64,000 nt of DNA, taken from the NCBI GenBank assembly GCA_024362935.1, contig JANCRA010000030.1, positions 5,296,596 to 5,360,595 of the forward strand. Direction: 5' to 3'. Shown here in pieces: positions 24,501 through 35,167 of this stretch. A program made the translations under genes and the position numbers. The stretch's first letter is position 1. The number at the start of each line of letters is the position of its first letter. The notes under the pieces are model-generated. The model was not told where the DNA came from. It was given only the letters and a program-made list of their open reading frames with translations, and did no database searches. Origin of the DNA: Setophaga petechia. Lineage: Eukaryota; Chordata; Aves; Passeriformes; Parulidae.

Positions 24501-27500
24501 CCCAGCTCAGCTCTCTCTTGCCTTGGTTTAACATCCCCTGTGAAAATTAGCAAGTCCTCAGAAGATGCAGCCTTTTAGTTACTAGCACAACTCATCCAGC
24601 AACCCTGACCAGTCAGGAGGTAGGAGCCTGGGTCAAGTGCAAGTTTCCAGACTCCAGAAGCTCAGAACTATTTGCTTCAACAATTCCCCAAGGGAGGACA
24701 TCTCAGAAACAGGCACATGGCTCCTGCTCCAGCTCCCTTCCACCCCAGATGAGGAATTCTCCCACCCGTGCCTGCCAGAGACAGGACACAGCAGGGTAAC
24801 CTAATTTTTGACCATGTGAGCCAAGCCCTGGGGCCAGAAGGACCGGGAGGGGAATGAGGGGAGGAGTTACCGCTGCGGGGAGGGAAATGAGGGGAGGAGT
24901 TACCGCAGCTTTTGCCTCAGCAGCTTTGGCCTTCTTCAACCTGGCTTTGCAGGCATCCAGGTCCAGGCGTCGGTTCTGCAGGATCCTCCTCTCTTTCTGG
25001 AAGGGACAGGAGATGGCTCAGAGCTCACTGCTTAGAAGGAGGGTTGAGGAGGGGGTGTGCTATCACCTAGGCATCAAATCTATTTCTTTATTAAAACATG
25101 CCAGGGAGAAAGAACCAGTTGCTATGCTCATCTCCCTAGCAAGAGTTTTGGGGCTGGTTGCCAGGGATACAGGATAACCTCCTGGAAACAGGGCAGCCTG
25201 TGATGGGTGGTGCCCACAAGCTGCAGGAGTGGGGAAATGAGTTACTTTCCTCATGTACATCAGCTGGCAACCCTTCCTTACTAGAGGGGGAACCTGAGCA
25301 GATCTAGGGTTGGTACTTCCTCGACCTTGCATTGTTTAAGGGGAGAGCTATGGAGTCATCCTTTATCACAGGGGAAGAAAGGGGTTCTCTTAGCACTGTT
25401 TCCCTCTCCCCCTGCCCTCCCTGTCTCCAGGGCTGTGACAAGCTTGCCCTGCCCTGGTGGCACACTCACAGAGATGGTTCTCCAGTCCCCCTCCAGGAAG
25501 TTGCGCAGCGGGGTCAGGAAGCTGATGGAGGCAGAGCGGATGAATTCCCGTTCTGCTGCACCCAAGCGCCTCTGAGTCTCTCCAACTTTAATCAAAGTCT
25601 TTCCTGCAACAACAGGAACCTTCAGCTCCAGACAAACCAATTAACATGTGTTGGCTTCAGCCAGAGCTTCCACACTGCCATGCCAGGGGACACAGGTACA
25701 GCTGTACCTGGCCTGGGCAAGGTGACCGTGCCTGTCCCAGCCCAGCTCCAGCCCTACCCACTCTGCTGCTGGCCTGAGGCATCTTTTCACTGCTCCCAGG
25801 GCAACTCTGATCTTATCTACCTGAGGCACTCATGCCACTGATGGATTTTGCTGCTCTACCTGCTTGCGCAGGCTGATCCTTCTTTGCCTCGTAAAACAGA
25901 GGCACAGGAACAGAGCAGCAAATTAAAAAGCACCAGAGCAGAAAACATGAGTTGATTAGGCAGTGTTGGCTATAGATGCAGCTACAGCTGCTCTGGCTGT
26001 AACAGGACTCACTATTGAACAACTATTGATTTGGAGAGCAGGAACAAAGCTCATGGCAGGGGCAAGGACAGCTGGAAGTGAAGGCTGTGTGCTGGGAGGA
26101 TTTAAGAGCAGGAAGATGCTCTGTGTGGTCAGAAAGGAGCCTGCTGCAAACATCTCAATACAAAACAGGGATGGATTCCCAGGACTTCTTCCTTAGCCAG
26201 GCTGACTTACCATAAGGTGTCCCTGGCCCAAAGTCATTGGCTGCCTCTGTCATGTACTGTGCCAGCAGCTCCCCGTTGGTGACCCGGGAAGGCACCTTCC
26301 GGTCCAGCTTCTCATACAGGAATTCTTCTACTCTGGCACCTGGATTGGGACAGCAGGGAGGCTGAGAGAGGGTCCCTGAACTGGGAATGATGACAGCCCA
26401 GCCCAAGCCCATGCAGTCCTCAGTGGTGCACTGGGCAGCAGTGCCAGGAGCAGCTGTCCCTGCCAGGCTGTGAGGTGCTCTCAGCTGCTCAGGGTAGAAG
26501 GACAGGCCCTGCAAGGACACATTTCTCCCAAATCCCACAAACCCTGCCAGAGGCCATGTCTTTCAGCACTGAGCTGCAAGTGACATCTGTCCCTCAAGCC
26601 TTAGGAGAAGCTGGACTTACTGGGGTTTGGCTGTAGCAGAACTTCAGTCTGACGCAAGATCTTCTCTGTCCAGTTCTTTGTGCAGTCTGCCCTGGCCAGG
26701 AGGTTTTCAAAGTGGGCATCAAGCTCAGTCTTCTCAGCCTGGCCCAGCTTTTCTTCAGTGAACTGCAGGAAGGAGGCAGTCATTAGGTCTGTTCTTCCAA
26801 AGCAGGTTTACAGTGTGTTGGAGAGATAATAAGGGACAGTGAAGCTGCTTTTGTCTTGTGTATTTACCTTAGAATAGAGCTAAAAACCTTTCAAGGTATC
26901 ATTCTTTTCTCCCAGGCATCTTTCAGGGGAAAAGGGCAATTTTTTTTGCCCAAGAGTAGAACAAGCATTGGGCTAAAAATAGACTCCAGGTCTGAGAGGT
27001 GTTCCAGAATAAGTAACTTTTAATAAGGTCTAGTACAGAAATAATCCAGTTGTGAGGGATCTATTTAAATATGCACATGGCTTCCAATGCTTCATGCAGG
27101 ACAGCAACAGACATCCTTCACATGAGGGAAGGTGCTAAATCTCTCCATCTCCTACTGACCTGCTCTGTGTCCTGCAGACACAAGGGGTCAGGAATGCCAC
27201 GACCACCTGAAGTCAGGAGACTCAAACTCAGGATTTAGGTAAAACCACTTCCAGCAAGTGACTCTTCTTCTGAAGCAGGGAATTGAAATATAACACTGTC
27301 CAACTCTTCTCAGCACTCAGATTCACACTGGCAATGGACAATCCTTCCCTCTGCAATTCCTTTTAAGTCTAAAATTAGCAGCAGGGAGAATTAGGTGGTG
27401 AAAGTCTCCAGTGTTTTCATACTGGGCAGTGGCACCTGACCAGGTTTGTCAGATGCAGCCTCAGATGGCCTGGACACCCTCCACTGCTTCCTTGAGGGAT

Positions 27501-30500
27501 TTCTGAGAGAAGAGCCCATTCCCTCTCATCCCATCCCCATTTCCCACTTGCCCTTTTCAGTGAAGTTGGCCAAGTTCAGTGTATTTTTAAGCACAATTCC
27601 CTGCTCTTGACAGAACAAGCATCTTGTTGGATCATGCTAAAAGCCCCTTTGGACAGCTGTGCCATTTGGGGTGCAACAGAGGCTCCAGCTGTCCCTTAAC
27701 CCTTGTCACTGGTCTCTGATGCCATTGCTGAGTCACCAGGACATGGTGCTGTGCCACACTGGCACAGGCAGATGCCAAAGATTACAGCCTGGCTAAAGCT
27801 CTGGGATGAAATGCAGCTCCTGTCTCACCCACCACTGGTACCCTCCCCTCTCTGCTTCCCTGCTCCAGAGCTCAGCTCTAGGTGGGCTGAAATGTCCCTT
27901 CCACGGGGTCTTGACCTGGGGTCACTGCCCTTCTCCTGGCCAGCTCTTCCTTCCCCACCCAGCCCAGTGCTGGGAACCAAGTGAGATAAGGAGAGCCCAG
28001 AGCAGGGGCAAGCAGCCCTGGGAGTCCTGTTACCAGATGGCTGAGATACACAAGGCCTCCAGGTATGTTTACACAGTGACCTGTTTGGCACCAGGCACTG
28101 GAGTGCTCTGCCAGATGTGGGTGGTGACAGAGCCTCAGCTGCAGGGACAGGGATCCTGTCCCTGCTCCCTGCACCAGCAGCCCCTGGCTACTGCCATGAA
28201 ATTTTACCCAGGTCCTGCCATGGTCCCCTGGCCATTGCTGGACAGGGGTAAAAGCAGATTCAGTGTGAGAGGGTGTTTGTATTGTTTGGTTTGTGATTTC
28301 TTTGGGGGTCTCACATGGCTCTGAGTGGCTGATGCTGCTTTCCTCTGTCTGGGAGCCCAGGGTTGTTTTCAGACTCTGCCAGGCTGGGCTGAGTCACTGC
28401 CATGCAGCAAACTGGGACTTCCCAGGTATCTGGCACCAATTCTTGAGTCATCTGTTAAAGATCTTTCCTAAACAAGACTCTTTGATGCAAAGGTAAGTCT
28501 CTCTCACCCCCCTTTCCCAGACAGCATTTTGAGAGCTCATCTCACTTTCAAGTCCAGCTCTTTTTCCTGCAGTTTAGGCTTATCCTGCACCAGCATCTGC
28601 CCTGGAGCTGTCAAACCTAAACCCAATTTCTTTTCAGCTGAATTGAGTCAGCTTCTTACAGCATTGCTGCAGTGCCAGATCACTCCAGCATCTCCACAGT
28701 GCTACTGCCCCTGTCCTGAGCACTCCAGCTCTGGGGTCCTTTGCTCTGTTAGCAAGTGACATCTTTGGCATCACTGTCCTCTGGGGCTGTTTTGTGCAAC
28801 CCAGTGCAGGGGTCACAGCTCAGCATTTGCCAGAACTCAGAAACTCAATTCTTATCTCAAGTCAGGCACTAAAGCTGTTTGTCTTGCAGCGAGGCTGAGG
28901 GCAGCACCAGGATCACAGCAAGGCTGGGGATGCCTGGCAATGCCAGAAGGGGAGGGTGGGCAGGAATCTCAGTCACAGCCCCTGGTTCCAAAGGGTCAGG
29001 CCAGAAAACAATCTCTTATTCAGGCTTTCTTTCAGGGTTGGAAAGGAGGGCAGGAAGAGGGTGCAAGGCCCAGGAGGCTGTGACTGCACTGACCCTGAGC
29101 TCCCTCAGTGTCCCCCTGACCCCTGGCCAGGAGCTGGATATGCTGAACCCAGCCCAGGCACAGCCTTGGGGGCTTGGTGCCTCACTGCAGTGACCCCAGG
29201 GTGCTGTCCCTGCCCAGTGCTACCTCCTCATCCTCCCCCCTGTGCACAGAGTCCCTGATCCAGCTCAATTTGATCTCCAGTGTGACTTTCCAGACTTGCC
29301 AGAGCACCCACCTGACTTCACAGCAGTGGTGGGGATGTGCCATGAAGTGCAGGGAGAGCAGGACCACCTGCTGCAGGAGCAGCCATGAGATCAGATGAAG
29401 CTTCTGGAGGCACAGCCAGCTCAGGAGATTACAGGTAAATTACACTGACCTAGGAGCTGGTTTGTGTTTTTGTCTGCTGCAAGTGGAAGTCTGAGATTTT
29501 GGGTGGCAACAGATCTCAGCTGCAACTCCCTTCTTACCTGGCTGCCCAGTGAAAAGAAGGGTAGAAGAACAGCAGTTTATGAAATCTGGGTACTCAAGCA
29601 CTTCAGGCAGAACTCCCCTGTAAAGAATTTCTATTCTTGGGAATCTGTTTTCATAACACAGAAATTTGATTGAAAATATTTCACTGTGATGCCAAGAGAT
29701 GCAGGAGAAACGAACTGATCATACTCTCAAGCCTCCTGACTGTAAAAGACAGATTTTGGGTATTTTATTTCTTTCTGCTCCCAGACTAGAAGCACTGCTG
29801 TCTTTTACAACAGATTGCCAAAAATGGGAGTGAGACTGGGTTTTATCAAGTTGATTTACAGGCTTGGTCTGTTACAGATCCCTGGGGAGAGAGGCAGGGC
29901 TGGCAGAGCACAGGCAATTGCAGTGCTGAGGAGAACCTCCAGCTCCTGCATCCTGCCATGGCAGAACTACTCCCATTTGTTTTCTGGAACCTGAGGACTG
30001 GGTTAACAGCCCTGAGCCAACTCCCAGCTCTGCATCCTGGGATCATGAGCCAGGTGGCAGTGCTGAGGCTGCTCCCCTGCAGGGAACATCCCTGCAGCTG
30101 ACCCAGAGCAGGTGCTTAATAATGCAGGGCAGCCTTTTGTCAGTGCCACTCTCACTCTCCAGGAAGAGCAGAGCTGTGCTGCATTCCAGGACATCAATAA
30201 TTCAGCCAAAGGTTGAGTTTCCTCTGGGAGGCTTGGCTGGCCAGCAGGAACAAGAGATGCTTTATCAGGGCCCAGATGAACAAACAGGGTGACCCAGCAG
30301 GAAAGCAGCACTTGGGCCACAGGCCCAACAGGAGCATGGATGTGCTGGGCTGCAGTTAGGGCAGCTGCCCTAAGCACTCACAGCTTGGGGAAAAGCCCCT
30401 GCCCCAAAAGAGTTGGCTGACACAAGTCTGGGATGGCAGGAGGGTCAGCAAGAAGTGCTGAGCTGGAGGGGCCCCTCTGCACCACAGGTACAGATCAGAC

Positions 30501-33500
30501 AGGCTGGGCCTGTCTAAAGGACAGAGTTAGGGTTTAAAATAGCCCATGCTGAAAGCACCAGCACCTTCATCTCCTTAAAAGGGGAATAAAATCCCAGAAT
30601 AATAAAGCCCAGGCCTGCATGCTGTATCTCTGACAGGGTGGCTGCAGCTCCCTTGCAGAGGATCTGGGGGCAGAGCTCAGGCCCTTGTACCACTTGCAGG
30701 GTCCCCATTTTATCCAGCTGCATGTTACTTATGACTTTCCACTTTAAATTACCAAGATCAAACCAGGGCCAGAAGAGATAAACCAGAAACAGTCCCCTGT
30801 GGCTGCCAGTAGATTTAGACTGTTGGGTTTTTCAAAGCCTCCACATAGCTCAAAATGCCCAAAACACAGCAACATTTACTCTTTTGGTGATCAAAAGCAC
30901 AACACAGTCAGTTCAGCAAATCTGGCTCCCTCTTTTCACAGGGTTGCAGTAGGAAAGAAGCCACAGCCACTCAGCATCTGAAAACTACTTGATTTTCAGC
31001 AACTCTGGACCAGATAGAGAGTCTGCTCCAAGTATTTGGTCACCAGGAGGCAGGAAAGCCAGGCTGGGAGCCAAGTGAAACTGTGCTAGAGGACAGAAGG
31101 AAGCCATTAACAGGCACAGCTTGGTTAACTCATGAGCAGGCATTCAGGAGAGGAAAAACACTGAGCTGGTGGGTGACTTTGGCTGGACGTGAGGTGCCAC
31201 CAAGCCTCTCCATCATTTCCCTCCTCAGCAGAACAGGGGAGTTGAAAATAAGATGGACAAACCTCATAGTTCAACATAAAGGCAGTTTAATGAAGAAAAA
31301 GTTGTGTGTGGAAGCAAAGGAAACCAAAAGATTTTCTTGTCTTCTTCCCATCTGAAGTGATGTGTGAGCTCTTGCTGGGAAGCTGGGCCTCAGCCCATGT
31401 CCAGGTTACTCCAAAAAACAAATGTGCTCTATAATAATGTCCCACCTCCTCCTCTCTCTCAGGTTTTATTGCTGAGCAATGTCCTATGGTATGGAATATC
31501 CCTTTGGGCAGCTTGGGTCAGCTGTCCTGGCTGTGTCCCCACCCAGACCTTGTCCTTTCCTTGGGTCACGCTCTGCTCTCTCAGCTTTTAAACTGTGAGC
31601 ACTAATAAGGTTGGCAAGCAGAGGGTTTATTCTATCTACAAATGATAAAAGTCTATTTTATCACCAGAGTTCAGGGAGCTGGGGGAGTCTGTCTGTCTGC
31701 AGGGGCTTCAAGATGAGTAAGTCAGCCTCTAGCTGTTTCAGTAATGACATTAGGGCAGGATAAGCACCCAAAAGCTGCATTCACCCTTGGGCATTTTCAC
31801 CCAGAGCCTGTTTACATCAGAACTGACAAAAGACAGACATGTACAGTTATTCCCAGAGCTCCCTGAAAGAGCCTGGCTTGCAGCCTATCTAGAACAGAGA
31901 AATCCAATGTGTGGCCACACAGCTTCCACTGCCCAAGGTGTGGGATCAGACCCACTTATGAGAACTGGAAGGTGCAGCTGATCAAAGACAGAGGCCCTTC
32001 TTCAAGTGAAGATGACGAGTGACCTGTCAGGAGTCTGTCTGCAGGTGCTGCATCCCCTCAGAGAGTGCAGATCTGGCTGCAACTAGTGCAAGTGGCAACA
32101 GAGGCCATCCCCAGCTGAATGCTGAACCCTCCACAAGCTCTGTACCCTGGCAGTGCCCCAGCCTAGAAGCTCATTCCTCACTCCCAGGGTAGCAGAGCTG
32201 TCCACTGCTTTCCTACCCCAACCTTCCTGTCTGCTCTGCCTTTCTGGAGGAGCCCTGTGACTGAAGCATGAACAAGGAAGAGCCAGGTAAAGGAAGCAGT
32301 GAGTTTTGAGCATGGGTTTTGTCATGAGGAGCCTAGTCCAAAATCATTCTTCCAGCATCCACGTTGGGTTGTATTTGACACATTTCAAACCAGCTCCTGC
32401 CCTGAGCCAGCCCAGAGGTGTTGTGCTGACCATGCCCTGTCTCCTTTCCCCCTGGCTGAGCCCTAATTCCAGTTCAAGTGAAGCTCCTGTGCTGGTCAGA
32501 CACAGCTCTGCCAGACAGCAGGAGCAAATGCTGTCTGAGTGGAACAGCACATAATGGCCAGTCCATTTATCTCCAGTCACTGCAGTTCCAGTAAAACATC
32601 ACTTTGTTAAATGCCTGGAGCTGCAGAAAGCATCTCCAAACACTACAGAAAACAGCTTTTTCTAGACAGCTTATTCCCATCCTAGAAGATCTGCAGTGCT
32701 AAAGAGGGCTACAAAGCCAGCCCTCACTGCCCACAGCAGAGCTCAGCTGTCAGTGGTGGCTCTGGGGGAGATGGGGCAGGGCTCACCCACACCAGGGCTC
32801 CGTGGGCACCCAAAAAGGCTGAATTCCCCCAGCAGTGACCCCTCATGAGGTGGTTTTCAGCCTCAGGGATCTCCTTCTTTCCAGTTCCCCCTCCTTACAC
32901 ACCTGCTCGCTGTCCACAAGTGCCAGTGCTCATTTGGTTTCAAGAAATTACTACTGTAATTAGGCATATGAATATTCATGTACGAGACAGTGGAGTAGGT
33001 GTAGCAGGCAGCAGCCACGATTTATGAACGCCTCCTTGCTCTGGAATCACTGTGTGCAGACACTGTTCCCAGGCCTGTCTCCTTCCTACGCCTTGGAGCT
33101 AAAAAACACTTATCAGAGACTCACAATAAGGCTTCTAAACATAAGATTTCTCTCCAGCATTTCTTCTGCATCCAAGGTCATTTGCATGAGAACGGCATCT
33201 TTAGGTTTTCCATCTGCTCCTTATTTTGCACCTGTAGTTAATATCTCCCTTTTTCATAACATATGACTCACTGGCATGGTGGCAGGAGGTGATATCTGCT
33301 TACAGGAGACCAGTCCTGGACAGAGCCAGAATTACTCCACTGCACAGAAGGTCTGGAACCAGGCAGCTCTGCTCTCTTTGTTTACCAGCGCCCACACAAT
33401 GGGCAGAGCAAGAAGCCCAGTCCCAGAGCCACCAGCTGGACCTCACCTTCCAAACAGGATCCCAACCAGTTCTGACCTGCCTCTCTCCTCTCCTGGCCAA

Positions 33501-34672
33501 ACAAGAGCAGTTTTTCACCCATTATGCCCAAGAAATGAATACACTCAGCAGCTCCATCTCACCACCTGCTGCACGTCTGCTGCTTATGTGTACCCAAATT
33601 TCTTCACAGCTCCAAAGGGGTTGCTTCATCCCCAGAAACTCCTGATCTCAAGTTTGTGGATAACAGAATATTTTGAGTTGGAAGAACCCACAGGGATCGT
33701 TGAAGGGATCCCACAGGGATCCTGGCCCTGCACAGAAGCAGCCCCAAGAATCCCCCGCTGTGCCTGAGAGAGTTGTTTAAATGCTCCTGGAGCTCTACAG
33801 GCCCCGGGACTGTGACCCTTCCCCGGGGAGCCTGTTCAGTGACCCACCACCCTCTAGGGAAAGAACCTTCTCCCAATTCCAACCTAACCTCCCAACTCAC
33901 GTCCTACCATTTCCTCGCATGGCCCCGGTGCCTCAGCACCTGCTGCCTCTCAGCAGCTCCTGCCCATCCCTGAACGTCTCAGTGTTTTCCTAGGGCTGGG
34001 ACCTCCTGCTCCTCCCCAGGGGCTGAAGGCCAGGCACCTCCACGACCCTTCCCCAGCGACAGGGACCGTCCCACAGCATGCCACAATGCCTGGGGTTGGA
34101 AGGGACCTCTGGAGAGCATCCCATCCGAGCCCCCTGCCAAGGCAGGGTCACCTGCAGCAGGTGACACAGGAACACATCCAGGTGGCTTTGGAACGTCTCC
34201 AGAGTGGGAGACTCCACATCCCCCCTGGGCAGCTCTTCTAGATCCCCGCACCCCTTCCCGGCGGGTCTGGGCACGGACAAAGAGCCGCAGGCCAGACCAC
34301 ACAGCTTTGTTCCTTTAAGGTCAATAACGCCAGGCACGACTGTGCCCCGCGCATCCCCTTCCCATTCCGAGGGCCATCCCCGGGGCTCTCCCCGGACCTT
34401 CCCCGGCACCCCGAGCCACGGCCGGGGCGATGCTCCTGAGGGGATGCACCTGCGCGGTGCTCCCGGTCACACAGACGGGCCCACCCAGCTCCGACCTCCC
34501 TCTCCAGCCCCCTCGGGCCCGAGCCAAGCCCCACAAGCTCCGCCGGGGCCTAGACCCGCGTATCCCCCGCCCCGCGGACTCCGAGCGGTGCCGCCCCGCC
34601 CCTCCTCACCTGCATGGCGCGGGAGAAGAAGACCCCCGCGTCCGACGCCAGCTTCTTCACGTTGAACTCCAT
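12406..34672 (-). CDS. SH3GLB2: Endophilin-B2 (SH3GLB2), complete, 11 coding exons
   Basis: A BAR-domain plus SH3 protein that binds and curves membranes; it is cytoplasmic and linked to endosome and autophagy trafficking. Exons in transcript order: 34610-34672, 26621-26762, 26211-26339, 25470-25603, 24904-24996, 21256-21318, 17300-17323, 14791-14880, 14512-14612, 13157-13415, 12406-12513. They join into 401 residues plus TAA, against about 395 in human. The N-terminus MEFNVKKLASDAGVFFSRAM is the amphipathic H0 helix of endophilin B. The BAR domain (to about residue 285) carries FTEEKLGQAEKTELDAHFEN and EFDRQAEVTRLLLEGISSTH. A Pro/Val/Ala-rich linker precedes the SH3 domain (about 346-401: ARVLYDYEAADSTELALLAD, W380 of DPDWLIGERGN, C-terminal VPVTYLELLS). 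SH3GLB1 was excluded by the PRNYVLSASASA cassette and the linker. The gene faces MIGA2 head-to-head and NUP188 tail-to-tail. Confidence 0.97.
12514..14511 (-). other. SH3GLB2: SH3GLB2 introns 9 and 10
   Basis: 12514-13156 and 13416-14511, separated by exon 10. Unique-looking sequence; no repeat family was recognised. Confidence 0.65.
13157..13415 (-). CDS. SH3GLB2: SH3GLB2 coding exon 10
   Basis: Acceptor cccctgtaag; FSGTFVGNAESTSPAAAASP, then a Pro/Val/Thr/Ala-rich linker and the first SH3 strands. The donor gttggt departs from the GTRAGT consensus at +3. It ends in phase 0 after Glu. Confidence 0.93.
14512..14612 (-). CDS. SH3GLB2: SH3GLB2 coding exon 9
   Basis: Acceptor ccctccag, donor gtaaga. 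It encodes VNHLRCLHEFVESQTNYYAQ then CYQFMLDLQKQLG, the end of the BAR domain, plus two bases of the next codon. Confidence 0.96.
14791..14880 (-). CDS. SH3GLB2: SH3GLB2 coding exon 8
   Basis: 30 codons, phase 0, donor gtgagt; AEHELRLTQTEFDRQAEVTR then LLLEGISSTH, BAR helix 3. Confidence 0.96.
14881..17299 (-). other. SH3GLB2: SH3GLB2 intron 7
   Basis: 2.4 kb of moderately GC-rich sequence with many CAG/CTG words; no gene or recognised repeat. Confidence 0.65.
17300..17323 (-). CDS. SH3GLB2: SH3GLB2 exon 7, 24-nt microexon
   Basis: Eight codons, LWSDEVEK, between acceptor gcccccacag and donor gtaagt. It is the counterpart of the LWNDEVDK insert of human SH3GLB2. A TGC lies about 19 bases upstream of the exon, as is common for neuronal microexons controlled by SRRM4 (family knowledge; regulation here is inferred). 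Confidence 0.92.
17324..21255 (-). other. SH3GLB2: SH3GLB2 intron 6
   Basis: 3.9 kb. The 60 bases next to the microexon are pyrimidine-rich on the minus strand and contain TGC. The rest shows no recognised element. Confidence 0.65.
21256..21318 (-). CDS. SH3GLB2: SH3GLB2 exon 6, 63-nt cassette
   Basis: 21 codons, phase 0 at both ends, acceptor cccccccag, donor gtaaga; encodes AVPDFQETRPRNYVLSASAS plus Ala. It corresponds to the 21-residue insert known in mammalian endophilin B; phase 0 ends allow frame-neutral skipping. Confidence 0.93.
21319..24903 (-). other. SH3GLB2: SH3GLB2 intron 5
   Basis: 3.6 kb. Its donor end holds the 33-bp tandem duplication (24845-24910). The remainder is unremarkable. 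Confidence 0.65.
24845..24910. repeat. SH3GLB2: 33-bp tandem duplication spanning the SH3GLB2 exon 5 donor
   Basis: Unit A 24845-24877 and unit B 24878-24910 differ at 3 of 33 positions. Each contains GAGGAGTTACCGC, that is, a GTAACTCC donor on the minus strand. The last 7 bases of unit B are coding. Read on the minus strand, the duplicated stretch is open and in frame. Confidence 0.92.
24904..24996 (-). CDS. SH3GLB2: SH3GLB2 coding exon 5 (duplicated donor)
   Basis: 31 codons, phase 0; KERRILQNRRLDLDACKARL to KAKAAEAKAA. The donor gtaact at 24903-24902 is repeated 33 bases further into the intron by a tandem duplication. Use of the distal copy would add VTPPLISLPAA in frame. Confidence 0.94.
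24997..26210 (-). other. SH3GLB2: SH3GLB2 introns 3 and 4
   Basis: 24997-25469 and 25604-26210, separated by exon 4. Nothing recognised. Confidence 0.65.
25470..25603 (-). CDS. SH3GLB2: SH3GLB2 coding exon 4
   Basis: Acceptor ttgttgcag, donor gtgagt. It encodes KTLIKVGETQRRLGAAEREF and SISFLTPLRNFLEGDWRTIS, ending in phase 0. Confidence 0.96.
26211..26339 (-). CDS. SH3GLB2: SH3GLB2 coding exon 3
   Basis: Acceptor ccaatccag, donor gtaagt. It encodes ARVEEFLYEKLDRKVPSRVT and on to DFGPGTPY. Confidence 0.96.
26621..26762 (-). CDS. SH3GLB2: SH3GLB2 coding exon 2
   Basis: Acceptor ctgcag, donor gtaagt. 47 codons plus one base; FTEEKLGQAEKTELDAHFEN to VLLQPNP, core of BAR helix 1. Confidence 0.96.
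33663..33900 (-). mobile_element. CR1 LINE fragment, 3' region, antisense to window
   Basis: On the plus strand it reads like the reverse complement of a CR1 3' end: GAGTTGGAAGAACCCACAGG, then CTGGCCCTGCACAGAAGCAG, GGGGAGCCTGTTCAGTGACC and CCACCCTCTAGGGAAAGAAC. It lies in SH3GLB2 intron 1. No open reading frame remains. Confidence 0.8.
34082..34245 (-). mobile_element. CR1 LINE fragment, antisense to window
   Basis: Contains the diagnostic run GGTTGGAAGGGACCTCTGGA, followed by CCCCCTGCCAAGGCAGGGTC and GAGACTCCACATCCCCCCTG. It sits about 360 bases downstream of the SH3GLB2 exon 1 donor. Confidence 0.85.
34610..34672 (-). CDS. SH3GLB2: SH3GLB2 coding exon 1 (start)
   Basis: ATG at 34672-34670, 21 codons to CAG, donor gtgagg. 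It encodes the amphipathic N-terminal helix. The start was chosen by alignment to the family N-terminus MDFN. Confidence 0.95.
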
Positions 34673-34738
34673 GGCGGCCCCGAAGCCTCCCCGGCCGCGC
34701 CGCGCCCCCGCTGTCACCGCGCCCGCCGCGCCGCCGCC

Positions 34739-34745
34739 TTTTATA
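34739..34745 (-). promoter_or_regulatory. SH3GLB2: TATA-like box for SH3GLB2
   Basis: TATAAAA on the minus strand, 67-73 bases upstream of the SH3GLB2 ATG. That would place the start near 34710 and give a 5' UTR of about 40 bases. Confidence 0.5.
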
Positions 34746-35110
34746 GCGTCGGGTGACGCCCGCTCCGCGCCTCTTAAAAGGGCTACGGCTTCTTGCTGGG
34801 TCCGTGAGCCTCGGCAGCGCCTCGGCGAGCGGGGGTGTGGGCGGGGCTCCTTTAAGCGCGGCGGCGGCGGCGGAGGGAGCTGTCAGCGCTGGCCAATAGG
34901 AACTCGCGCCGTGCTCCCCGCCCCTTCCCTTCCCGCTCCGCCGCGATCGCCGCCGCATCCTAGCGCCAGGCGCGTTCCGATTGGCGGGGCGGCGGGCGGC
35001 TCTCTACTCTGACTGGTTGAAACGGGAGCGGGGGCGGGACCAAGCGGAGGTGCCGCCCCCCACGGGGTGGGCTGCGGCGCGGGGGAAGGAGACGCTGCCC
35101 TTCCGCGGCC

Positions 35111-35167
35111 ATGGCGCGCGGCGCGGGGAGAGGGCGCCGAGCGGGGCCGCGCGCCCCCCCCGCCGCG
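35111..35167 (+). other. MIGA2: MIGA2 non-coding exon 1 (3' part) with upstream ATG
   Basis: A donor gtgagt at 35168 follows CpG-island sequence and joins in frame to the acceptor cccgcag before 36348. The true 5' end is unknown and probably lies between about 35000 and 35111. An ATG in strong context (GCCATGG) at 35111 opens an upstream ORF. Confidence 0.6.

Larger units (their letters stand above)
26763..34609 (-). other. SH3GLB2: SH3GLB2 intron 1
   Basis: 7.8 kb, the largest intron of the gene. It contains two CR1 fragments (33663-33900 and 34082-34245), an AT-rich island with homeodomain-like and octamer motifs near 32930-33290, and a short inverted repeat at 31643-31663. No alternative first exon could be supported. 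Confidence 0.65.
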
